NCBI RefSeq assembly: GCF_022376445.1
Contig: NW_025955107.1
Coordinates: 1-64,000, forward strand
Reading direction: 5' to 3'
DNA length: 64,000 bases
Source: Fomitopsis serialis
Lineage: Eukaryota > Basidiomycota > Agaricomycetes > Polyporales > Fomitopsidaceae
Positions 12,016 to 22,599 of this stretch are shown piece after piece; within the stretch, counting starts at the first letter, position 1; each line of letters opens with the position of its first letter. The translations under genes and the position numbers were made by a program. The notes below the pieces were generated by a model. It saw nothing but the letters and a program-made list of their open reading frames with translations. It was not told where the DNA came from and did no database searches.

Positions 12016-13859
12016 CGTGGCGACAAATCGACTCACAATAGCAGAGTCCCAAGTACTGGGATGTAGTCACATACAACACGGATCAATCTTTGTACATCAT
12101 GGATAGTAGAGATATCGAACTCACCGCATACTTAGATCAGGCAGGCGGCCGCAGGCTAGTCAAAGTTGAGTGTACGTGCAAGGACACGATGCTGGCCGCG
12201 AGAGCTGGAAGCGATGCGATACCCCCTTGCAGGTCAGATATCCACCGACCATGTTCCCGGGACGCTTAAGGGCCATACGGAAGGTCGACTCCGAGTCGTC
12301 TCGGTGGGATGAGTGCGATAACTGGTGACTATTCTCATAGTCCGATCTTGTATACCTTCGACAGATCGCGAGCACCACTGCGAACGAAGTTGTCATATAA
12401 TATGAATGTCGGTAACGCGGGTATGACGATCATGAAGATGCGACTGCCATTACGTACCGCACAATCACTGATTAGAGTACACGCCGTCCGTAGTAAGGCA
12501 CGTAGCCAGCGCGGGCACACCGAGTGTCACAGCCTTGCGCGCCGATGTGTTAGACACAAATCATCCGGCCGCAGATCTCACCAATAGTCATAGCAAGCTC
12601 TGTAAGCGTAAGACCATTCAATTAATGCGTTCATATACATACAACTGCGAAGGGATCCTGGGTGACACATCTGCTGCCCCGCAACAGCCCGCGTAGTACT
12701 AGTGCGCTGTTTGAGCCGTTCAGACGTAAAATCTGTCCCCACACGTCGGCATCTAGACAGAGCAACGATATCAGTATCAATCACCGCAGCCAGCTTCAAG
12801 TGGAGAATCTGCTCACTCTGCGGCGCTTGAGGACGAGCTCAGACGCCCAGATACATCGTCAAGAATCCTTCGATGGCTACGTAGGTTGCTCCCGCGCCGC
12901 CCGTACGCGCCAGGTACGCCAAGGTCGGTGCTCGCTTGAGGATCCGGAATCCACTAACCGGATCCAGTTTGAGGCCGAGTGATCGTAGGAGGTCGAAGTG
13001 TCGAAAGACACGGACAATCTAAGCATGACGAGCTAGTATCAGCAGAACTCGACGTAGCCAACGAAGCAGACGCACTTAGATCACCTTCGGTGCGGGTATA
13101 TGCGTGTCTCGAGGTGAAGTGATTCAGAGAGGCAAGAAGGCGGGCACTTGCCGCTGATACAGTAATGCAGACCGTGTCTTCTGTCAAGAGGAACAGTCAG
13201 AGTCGCCGCGCACGTTCCGGCCCCGGGTCGGTTGCGGAGGGCAGGGAAAGCTCACCACGTGTTTCAATTTCAAGACCACTCCCAACAGAGGCACAACTCC
13301 TCGTTCACTGTATCGCATAAGTAGATATCAGTACTGCGCCACACTGAGCTGCCCTCAGCAAGTTTCCAAGCTCGCCCTCGGACGGAGCTATCCTGAGAGC
13401 ACGTCAGGGTTCGCAAAAGGCGACGTCTGATGAGCACATACCTTTGCATATGTGTTGTTCCCTGCTCGTCCTTCCGCCGTGCTCACGCCAGTAGCCGCAA
13501 AAGTTCAGGGTGAGTAGAAGTTCTGGTCAATGCGCGCACAGATCGCGCGTCGTACGGGCCACGGGCACTTCTGTTAAACTAGTCGATGTCGTCAGAACGT
13601 GACACGCGCGACACAGCAAGCTTCCGACAAAGGTTAGCCACAGAAACATAGAGTGAACTGCACGTCTGAAGAGGCGTCAACACGCAAGATCGCGCTTAGA
13701 ATCGAGAGAATCCGCGCCGCTGTGGGGAAACCAGAGAGTACGTTCTTCTTCTGGTGTCCATATGAGTCCTGGTCAAGCGCTATTGTGGAAAGGCTAGGCC
13801 GCTGGAGGAACGCATACAGGTTGAGCGGAAGTGGAAAGCCGACGTCAGGTCTGGAACGA
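12016..13859. other. Intergenic stretch, no recognised gene
   Basis: Only short, compositionally ordinary open frames occur here on both strands. I see no domain, no clean intron chain and no repeat structure that I can support. Confidence 0.4.
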
Positions 13860-13869
13860 GGAGGCGACC

Positions 13870-14577
13870 GCGACCAGCACGTGCGGTCTGCGACACGAAA
13901 GTCATCGTGTTTGACAAGCGCTCTCTCTCCTTGTCGTGCTCCTCGACGGCCACCAGCAGCGGCGCGGCGCACCCGTGGCAGCATCTTTCCAACGACGACG
14001 AGGCTGACGTCAAATCATCGGCGGGGATAAGTACTTTCATTTTCTCGCTCGTTCCTGTCCTCCCTCACGACCTGCAACGATCACTCGACGCTATATAGAC
14101 CCGCATCGCCATGGCCGTCCGACCAAGCTTGCAGACGTCTACCACACCTACTGTCATCGACAACCGCGGGTGCGGCCATGCACACGACCATCAAAACTCG
14201 CAGAACGGCTCCGAGCAGCGGTCGCAGTAACACATCCACACTCAAATGACACATACAGCGTCATCCGCTTCTACAACGAGCCACCTCCATCAACAACTAT
14301 GCGAGGAAGTACGACCTGCCCACGCTGCCGACGACGAGGACGTGCAGAGGGACTCATACGCGAGGCGGACGATGGGCTGGCGGGAGGCGGAGGGGGCGGA
14401 AGGGGCGGAGCATCCGAGTCGGAGACGACGAGCGACGGGAACCGGTGGATACGCAGCTACAACAGCCGTGCAAGGCGAGGTGTGGCGGGCTCCCCAACGA
14501 GCAAGGGGAGGGCTGGGACGGAGAGCGCGTGTCGACGCCGGAGCGGGCTGCGACGATGGATCGAAGGAATGTGAGTC
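13870..14577 (+). pseudogene. Membrane-protein gene copy with internal deletion
   Basis: This is a truncated relative of the gene at 22988-24489. The stretch from 14111 (ATGGCC) matches its N-terminal region (PSSQASTTPTAVDDRG-like). At about 14296-14302 the sequence jumps from the codons for the EPPP motif straight to the codons matching KYDPPALPT of the last exon, which removes all membrane-spanning segments (about 0.9-1.0 kb relative to the parent). The upstream 13870-14050 also matches 22620-22840. There is a premature stop after the N-terminal segment (near 14229). It cannot encode the parent protein. Confidence 0.7.
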
Positions 14578-14599
14578 CCTGCAGGCGTCCACACACCGA

Positions 14600-15720
14600 C
14601 TGCTGTTGACGACTGCATGCGCAGCCATGCACTCCGCCATGATACATCTGCGACCTCAACACGACGTTAACTACGACTATGTCGCGCCGCCGCTGCTGCC
14701 GAAGCCCGCCCTCTACTTCCCGCTGGCCTCTCGCCAGTCCGCCCTCGCCGCCTCGCTGCCTACTCTTCAACCAAGCACGACGCCCGGCTCGGCACCGCAG
14801 TCCCTTTCCGCAACGTCAAACACGCGTGTGTCACGCATCCTCGCAACGTGAACGCGACCTTGCCCTCTTCACTCCTCGCCTGCCGCTGCCTTCCCAGCAC
14901 CCCGGGTTCCTTTCAGGCAAGGATTCTCGCACGCCCCGGCTCGTCGTCCACCCCTCAGTACCTCCCCGCCGCGCTTCCTACGCTTCCTCGACAAGTCTCT
15001 CTTCCGCACCATCGTGCAACCCCGATACCGCCCCACCCTCGGTCATGTTCCCAGCAACCCGGACGCGACCCTCGTATGCTATACACAACACCGGGGCTCT
15101 GTGCCGTCCTACAGGTATGTCCCTGCCCCCTCGAGTCTCTCCGGCTATCCCCGCTCCCCTACTCACCCACGCGTCTCCGACGTTGGCCACCCCGCCACGC
15201 AGGTTGCTCGTCGCACCCCGGTTGATACGCAACGACCCTGCACGTCGCGTGCTGCGCCCCCGCTACTACACTACCCCTGTCTCCGTGTATGCGGGGCGGA
15301 GCTGTGCGCGTCCATGCTGCCGGTCGTACGCGTAGCTTCCCAGTCCCGCTGGCGGTCTGCGGGTCCGGCTGGCAGCTCGTACGTGTCACGAGGCGGCCAC
15401 GTCCGTCGCTCCGTGGCGAAGCAGAGATGGTCATATAGGGAGACACGGCAGGACGACGCATCTGCCTACGTAGCAGGTTGGCGCAACGCGACTACGCAAC
15501 CACACGCAACCTCCGTGACAAGGTTTGTAGGGCGCGAAAGAAGACACATCACCCTCAACTCCTGTTTAGCGTACAGGTATCGTTTTGTAGGGCGCTGCGC
15601 GGTTCGTACCTTCTTCAGTTGCAAGCGACTGTCGCCCACCTCCCTCTGCACTGCTCAGCCGTACGCTCGCCGTGCGATATCTCGCCGCTCGCCTTCGTTC
15701 CTTCTCTGGGTGTCATGCGA
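14600..15720 (+). repeat. Duplicated block, copy 1 of an inverted pair
   Basis: This C-rich stretch matches the minus strand of about 29533-30890. Shared segments include the CTCGCCGCCTCGCT region (14744) and GGGGCGGAGCTGTGCGCGT (15291; in the other copy on the reverse strand near 29990). Long open frames rich in Pro, Ser, Arg and Ala run through it in several phases, which reflects composition. No domain is recognisable, so I do not call a gene. Confidence 0.6.
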
Positions 15721-18464
15721 GGATGAAGCTACACAAGCGCGTCGAGCAAATCCGTCAGTTCTGCAAGCCTAGGGGACGATTTGTGTGTAAGATAAAGGGT
15801 GATCGGTGCAGCTCACGTCGATCAAGCGACAATCACTCGGCGCCGACTCAGACTAGAGTGCTTGAGCGCGTACCCTTCTCTAACTTATATGCACATCTTG
15901 GCTGATCTGTGGCATAGACCAATGGCGTACAAGCCGCAGATGAAGTTTACGTAGTCAGCTCGCGCATACACTGCAATACTAGTTCGACCAGCAACCGAGT
16001 CCTGTGCCAGCATGGACGAGAGAGACGAGACTTGGGCGCCGACGAGCAGTGCGCTTTTTGTGCGTCCGTCCCGACGACGGTGTCGCATCTTTTCTAATCA
16101 CTTTGCTGCCTCTAGCTCGTGGTCCGCTTCCTATGCGGGATGGCCTTTTCTGTACGGACCATACGCTGGGGTTACCGCTGGCAAGACTGCGACTGGCAGG
16201 TCGACCATGCCGCCGGCCTGTCTTCGGTGCATACTCGACCGCGCGTACGCTCCGCTCCTGTACCCGCGGACCGCGATCCTGTCCATCGAAGCGATTATGA
16301 ATCCTCTGGTCACGGCTCGACCAAGTCGTCCGGCGGAATAACATGACGATGCAGTACGCTGCGCCGTTCTGAGCTCTAAGGTCCGCCTGCCACGACGCGT
16401 ACGGCGTGATCAGCTAGTATGTGACTTAACTGTGCTGATGACGACTACTTCGTAGCATTTATGCGGTGCGTGCAACCGCACGATTGCGTGAATCATACCG
16501 GTCGCTCGCTTTGACGCTAAAATCTACGTGGTCGTTGTCAGGCTGAAGGGCACTACACGCGGTACGACGCCGTGACCGTAGTACGTCCCTCTTCATTTAT
16601 CCGCCTCCTTCCTCACCCACCGCTCAGCTACATGTATGCGCGCAGGACGACTCGCCCTCATGCTCCCTTCGGTGTCCTCTGGTGTTGATTGCCTTCCGGG
16701 TCGTTGTCGGCCTGATGAACCTGCATGGGCACACCGAACGGGCTGGGGTCTTGCAATAGATGACATGACGTGTCCGTGGTCGGGGAGCGTTCGGGCAAGG
16801 AGAAGGGCGAGCTCCTCATTGTAACGTTATCCGGGTGAGAACTCCGGCCCATCAACTTGAGCTTGATATGAGCACGCCTCTCGGCTGATATGTAGCATAC
16901 ACAGGTCATCTACTCGTGCTGGCCTCGTGTATATAATGCATTGGGATCCGACGAGAACGGGGTCTTGGGCGGTGCCGTGAAAGGCTCTACTGTACGCTGG
17001 TTCCGATGACGGCGTCGCGTCTTTCAAGATCGCTTCGTTCACCTCCAGCTCGTGACCCGCCTCTCTCGGGCTTGGTTCAACGTTCGACACGCGCAATCGC
17101 TCTGGGATAGTTCCTCCTGTGGGTCGTCGCGCCAGACGACCCACGAAGTTGAAAACGGCGATGCATCAGTCATGGGTGAACAGTGGGAGGACCACCGTGG
17201 TTCGTACTCGCGCGAGTCACATAATAACAACGTACTAACTTTACGCTGAGATTCTGATTAGCAAGTGCGACTGCCTGTCTGATCTTGCCGCCGCCCGCTT
17301 GCCTCTGTACATGCCCAACTGTGCGACGCTACGTCCTCGCCGTCTTGCACGGTCGTGATCTTGTTCACTGGGGCGATGTCGGATCGCACGTGTACAGCTG
17401 GGTCGAACGAACACGACGACTCAAGTACTCACGCCGCGGCTTGATAATGACTTCTCCGCTATCGGCGTGTCCGTGTCTTTGTCGATCGTGAAGAGGCTCC
17501 GCGCCTGGAGTGCATGTGCAGGGGAAGAAACGAAGAACGTTGGGCTGGCTGGTAGAGTGAATCGTCGCATCGTCGCCGAATGACCGGGGCTCGACAAGGA
17601 GCTCTCTCAGGCTGTTCGTTTCCAGCATAAACCTACGTCACGTCATTGTCAAGCAGTGAACATCTCAGGCTGCCAGAGCTGCACGAATCACTATGTAGTA
17701 CGTCGCTACAAATGCGCAAGGCCCTATCTATCCACGAAGAGTTTGTCGAGTTGCGCAGGATTCGCATGCTTCCGGAGAGGAGAGATTTCTGTCTCTGGAT
17801 GAGGAACGATGCCAATCGAGCTATAGATCACGCACGAGGAGAGGGAAGAGACGCAGTCTCACTGTGCAAGCCCGGTGATTACAACGAGTGGTCGGCTGCG
17901 TGTCCTGCTGGAAGAGAGACGGCGACCGCAAGCATCAGCAAGTGAATGAGGGGACAACGATCCACCATACACAAGCCCGGGGGGCAGCCAGCTGTGGATG
18001 GAGGTCGTTCATGAGAGAAAAGAACCGGAGAGACGACTCGGAGCGTGAAAACTACATAACTGCGACGAGAGGGGACCCGAACTCGAGAGAATTAGGCACT
18101 GCACAGCCGTTTCGCCAAACGCGAGGTGGAGTCAGGGATGAGACATGGTCACGCGTGTGTTCGAGACTGGTACGGGCGGGAACTACCAGTAGACGACAAA
18201 ACTAAAGACAGACGAACATGATCGACCGAGTGGAACGGTGTTTGTAGCGTGGACTCCGGTGCCTATCGTCCGAACAGAGCTCTGGGAGCGAAACCGACCG
18301 GAATGGGCGTAGGCTCGGAAACGAGAAATTGATGCCTGCGTTCGAATGTCGTCGATGCTCTAGGATCCCCTGCTTTTCCTCATTTATAGCTCGCAGGATC
18401 GACGCTATAAAGCCGAGCGTGCAGCGAGAGAGGTCGCCCAATACATCCTCCGACACATTCTATC
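15721..18464. other. Intergenic and repeat stretch
   Basis: 16000-16150 and 16980-17060 are related to each other (GACGACGGTGTCGCATCTTT against GATGACGGCGTCGCGTCTTT). 17030-18060 carries the second copy of the repeat described at 3741-4370. I recognise no gene. A minus-strand open frame at 18202-18456 lies just downstream of the F-box gene and may be its 3' flank. Confidence 0.5.
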
Positions 18465-20214
18465 TCATTCAGTGGGTTCTCCTGGGTCCTGGATACGCGA
18501 TCCATCAGGCAGTTCCAACGTCATGACTCCACGAGCCAGCCAAGGACTAAAGAGGTGAATGAGGAAGGACTTGACGGTAGCCGACGACGTGTGTAGTGTT
18601 TCTGCAACGGAGTTCGAAGCGTGTTCTTGGTTCGAGCCGATGCTGACGCGGAAGGAGATGGTGACAGCCGCATAGGACAACCGTGCAAATACGTTACGGG
18701 AGAGAGCGGCATGAAACGCTGCAATGGCCTCCACCGTGATCGCGCATGCGGAATCGTCTATACCGTGGAAGGTTAGAAAGTAAACATGCACACTTTGCAG
18801 ATGTGTACTTCCAATTTGTGCGAACAGGCTCAGGAGACTTCCATAGGCCCATATCATGTTCAGCGCCGAGGTGGAAATAAAGTCCATGGTCAGAACTCCC
18901 AGACTGGTGTTATCAGTCAGCGAAGGTGGAAGACGGTGTGGAACGTGCTGTACGAGAATGATCGAGTCAGTATGTGACGCGCCTGGTATGCACACAGCCA
19001 CTCACATGCGGAAGGAAAGCACCAATCCAACCGGGGTGATTCCATTCAAACTGTCCCAATGCCGGCCCGGATACTCGTAGAATTTGGCTGATGGTCTGAC
19101 TCATTGTGGATGAGGGCGGTTCCAGAAGATCGATGCGCAGCTCTTCAAGCTTGCAACACTGCTGTGCAAACAGCTCAAAGAAAACGAAAGCAAAGGCCGA
19201 GGATACTTGTGACAGGCGGACGAAGGCCCATGAATTACCAGCATTCACGCCTGTCGCCAGTGCGACCGTGTCGGCTGGGGTAGTCGGAGGCTCCAAGTCT
19301 TCCGGCAGCAGATCACCGTCTATATGCATGTTTCGAAGGGCCGGGAACGCATAGACGAATGACTGGAAGTCCGAAGCAGAGAGGAAACCAGTACACCGGA
19401 GGGAGATAGTGTCCACAGTTGAGTAGAACGGGAGAACGTCGAGCAGACTCGGAGAGAGGTGCTGCCCATCACACATTCCCAGGGGACATTCACAACCAGC
19501 GTAGTCCCGGAGTTGTATCTCACGAAGCTTCTGGTTGACAGCAATAGGGGAGCGAGGTGGTGATGTGCTATCCAGGGCTGCAGACTCGACGGCAATTGAG
19601 CGAAGACGGAGGACTTCCAGACCAGGTAGAGCACGGGTGATCATCCAGATCTCGTCGGCACGGCGTAATCGACATCGCCTGAGTGACAAGCAAGTGACGG
19701 ACGAGAAATAGGAGAGATGAGTGAAGAAGGATAGGTGAGGCCGTGTGCTTGTCCAATCGAGCTGCGAGAATTTGAGGCTCTCCAACTGGGACAGTAGACG
19801 TCCAGGTACCCGCACTGGAAAGGTATGCGCAAATGGCTTGTCCGGATGGTCTTCGATGCGCAGGGAATCAAGCGCACATCCATAGCATTTATTGTGCTTG
19901 GACATTAGTATCTCTACGAGATCACCCAAATCCCTGCTACTTCGGATGGTATACCGGCGAAGGTGATGCCTCGCGCTGCAATACCAAGCTCGGCATACGA
20001 GGCAGCACCTGGCGAGCTGTACAGGTTCGTCCCACAGGAAATCGATGATAAGGTCTATGAGTTCTTGCGTGAGGATTGGAAATGCGTCGCTACTGACACA
20101 ATCAGCGAACTAGATGAAGATAGCTACGAGAATACGGCACCTCGTATGGATGGGCGGTTTGTAGCGAATCTCACGCCAAAGAGATTTCACCATCATCTCA
20201 TAGACAGCGTTCAT
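18465..20214 (-). CDS. F-box protein with LRR-like region (intact copy)
   Basis: This is the only intact member of the F-box family in the window. Exons (minus) are 20214-20141, 20089-19006 and 18947-18465, giving 546 residues with all phases consistent. Intron 1 is GTGCCG..GTAG (48 nt; CAG three bases earlier is an alternative acceptor); intron 2 is GTGAGT..TACAG (58 nt). Exon 1 ends with the family motif REIRYKPPIHTR. The F-box follows at about residues 25-70: FPILTQELIDLIIDFLWDE, then CCLVCRAWYCSAR. LRR-like segments come next (SLRRCRLRRADEIWMITRAL, then LPGLEVLRLRS). The C-terminal exon has TDNTSLGVLTMDF and LFSPWLARGVMTLELPDGS. In the family the F-box binds Skp1 of an SCF E3 ligase and the C-terminal half is thought to select substrates; the substrate is unknown. 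No cysteine-rich or catalytic motif is seen. The start ATG is supported by the exon-1 homology with copy A. Confidence 0.87.
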
Positions 20215-21381
20215 ATCCCCGCAATTCATACCCGAGTCACGACGCTCGTGTTTCGAGGTCCTAGACGCAGGCAAGAGTCAATCAACACAAACTCGTATAT
20301 CGATGCTTCTGGAGCACCGTGTCCATACATACATTCGACCAATCGGTAGGGTCAGGAGTTCGAGAGAAGCTAGGTTGAAGCGGGACGAGCGACAGCGTCA
20401 GATGTCGATGTTGAGAATATGGGGACGAGAGAGCGAGAGCAACAGCTCCTTCCCTCCACGTGAGATACATAGAGCATCGCCGTAATGGGATGAGGGCGTG
20501 GTACCCTCGCACGAGTACACCGTGTAGTGGGCGCTACCACACGGGCTATCCCGTGTACTGCCACCCTTGATCTTTGCGTTAGCCAGATCTGTATCGGACG
20601 GGGACGCAGCTCGATGACCGTCGTATCAGTCACTACAGGAGTAGCAGATAGCAAATAGTTCAAAGCCAGAACGACGAGACTGGAATCGGCACTTGAGGAT
20701 TCCTCGCAAATCTTGAGTCCGTCAGGCGCCATGATGTCAGCGATGCATTGAACTAAGAGTCTTAGGAGTCGTCAGCCTCTGAGATGGTACATCGAGTATG
20801 AACGTTACTGCGAGAAGTGGCTGGCTGCTCACGGCGAGATCGGGCTCAAGACGATGGTGATGATGCAGCGCATCTAGGCTCGCGCGCGAGTTGAATTCGT
20901 TGAGTAGACGTGCAGTATGGGCCGAGGCAGCCGCATTCCAGCTATTGAAGATTGCGACGCGTGAAGGAAACGGAGAATAGAGGTCTCAAATCTCAAACGT
21001 CAGCGCACTCACGCCACAGCAACTCCTACTAAGCAGTCGGCAGATGCAAAATAAAGAGCAGCACAGGACTCAGCAATAGCTCTGCACGATGCGAGTAGAC
21101 AGCCGGACGTACATCAAGCCAGATCAAGCTGCTCTCCTCGAAGACCTATCCCGGTCATCCCCCAAACGTGCACAGGCTGGCCCCTCGAAAAAGTTTTCGG
21201 ACCCGACAGGCTGGCAGTCTTCGACAGCTTCCACGACGTACCCTGAACTCATTAGTTGGGCGGTCTACATGTAAAGGAACGCCAACGAGCGAAGCGTTCA
21301 GTTGAACCCATGCTGACGCCAAGAATCAGATCATGTCGCATGGCGATAGCATTGACAGGAAGAGTAGTATCGTAGGTGAGG
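20215..21381. other. Intergenic stretch between two minus-strand genes
   Basis: It contains the upstream region of the F-box gene and the 3' flank of NAA20. No coding region is supported. An open frame on the plus strand at 19963-20349 is the antisense of the F-box gene and is not counted. Confidence 0.5.
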
Positions 21382-22144
21382 CTATGAAGCATCATGAGCG
21401 CTCACAGAGATCTCTCGTCCATTTGGCCGTACGGAGCGCAGCATTGGGTCTCGAGTCAACGGCTTGCGCATATCTGTCAACGTCAAATGAGCCCAGCGCC
21501 ATACACGCACCAGCAAGGCCGAACACGCACCAAAGGCATCCTCCTCGTCCCTCAAGTTCCGCCCCAGCCCCAGACTCTCATAGTACTCCCGCACCCTCCG
21601 GTACACGCTGTACCCCAGCCCCTCGTACATGCCTATCGCGACGTCGTTCGTGCACCGGACGTAGAGATCCACGAAGAACCCGCGGTAGTTCTTGTCCGAG
21701 ACGCGCTCGAGGTAGTCGATCATCTTGCGGGCGAGCGAGAGCCGGCGGTACTCGGGCGCGACGGTGAGGGCAGTGATGTGTCCGTGCCATTCTGTGTCCT
21801 GGCCTTCAGCCTTCCCCAGGACTAGCGTAGGGCATTGCATGTCAGGAACTCTATCGGAATGAACGAAGACGAACGTCCTGTAGCCCATCATACGCCCGTT
21901 TGGAGACTCTTCCACAGAGCACAAGTCCGGCCAACGCGACAGGTACTGAAGGTAGAAGTTGATGCCGTACTGAAAGAAAACCATTCAGTGGAGTTTCGTT
22001 CGGACAGCGAGTCGATTCACGGTCTCCGTCCACAAATCGAGGTTGCTGAAGATGGTCAATCTAGGACCTGCAATGGAGCGCGAACTCTCACATATGGTTG
22101 AATTTGAACATATCCGTTGCTTTGAACGGCCTTGCGACGCTCAT
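21382..22144 (-). CDS. NAA20: NatB catalytic subunit, N-alpha-acetyltransferase 20
   Basis: Transfers acetyl from acetyl-CoA to the N-terminus of nascent proteins beginning Met-Asp/Glu/Asn/Gln, as the catalytic partner of NAA25 on the ribosome (family knowledge). Five exons (minus): 22144-22092, 22045-22021, 21969-21879, 21821-21531 and 21473-21382, 183 residues, the usual NAA20 length. Family signatures: start MSVARPFKATDMFKFNHINL, then WTETYGINFYLQYLSRWPDL, GKAEG followed by WHGHITALTVAPEYRR, GFFVDLYVR, GMYEGLGYSVYRRVREYY and DMRKPLTRD. The acetyl-CoA loop reads RRLSLA, with Ser at the position often occupied by Gly. Introns 1, 2 and 4 are canonical (46, 51 and 57 nt). Intron 3 (21822-21878, 57 nt) begins GGACGT, not GT; it has no in-frame stop, so retention would add 19 residues between MMGY and LGKAEG. 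Lies alone between the F-box gene and a plus-strand membrane-protein gene. Confidence 0.94.
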
Positions 22145-22480
22145 GTTGAGAAAAGGCGCGGTGGCGTTACGGTTGGATTTGGTTAAGAGTGGTTCTGGTC
22201 GAAGCAGAGTCGAGGACGAGAACGAGGAGGCGCCCGATGAATCGATCATTGGCAGTCTCCGGAATACAGCGCCCGCTGTAGTTTGAGCCGACACCTCGCT
22301 GCGTTCGCATATCGCAAGACTCAGTGCAGGACACACCTAGCAGCCATCCCGCTCCTTCAACAACTTCTCTGGAACCGTCGTCACCACATCCGATCCGACT
22401 GCTAGACACAGATGTCGTTCATACTCATCCCAATATGGCAACTGATGTCACTGTACGTCGGTTCAATTTCCTTGCCGTTC

Positions 22481-22488
22481 TATAAATA
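22481..22488 (+). promoter_or_regulatory. TATA-like box
   Basis: TATAAATA lies on the plus strand about 500 nt upstream of the membrane-protein start at 22988. The distance is long for a core promoter, so the link is weak. The sequence is the only clean TATA box between the divergent NAA20 and membrane-protein genes. Confidence 0.25.
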
Positions 22489-22599
22489 GACTCCGACAGT
22501 TCTTCTGTAGCCTCAGTGGTACACACCTCTATTTTTTAAATCCTGATTAACATCATTTCCCATGGGCATACCACATATCCTGCGCAATGAGCGTGTCGG

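Noticed and set aside
13653..15772. Several long plus-strand open frames taken as genes
   Set aside because: They overlap in different phases, are driven by C-rich composition, and lie in a duplicated block with no conserved domain.
19963..20349. Plus-strand frame with an F-box-like look (RFVPQEIDDKVYEFLREDW)
   Set aside because: It is the exact antisense of the F-box exon of the minus-strand gene (FPILTQELIDLIIDFLWDE). The minus-strand reading has the splice sites and the full-length homology.
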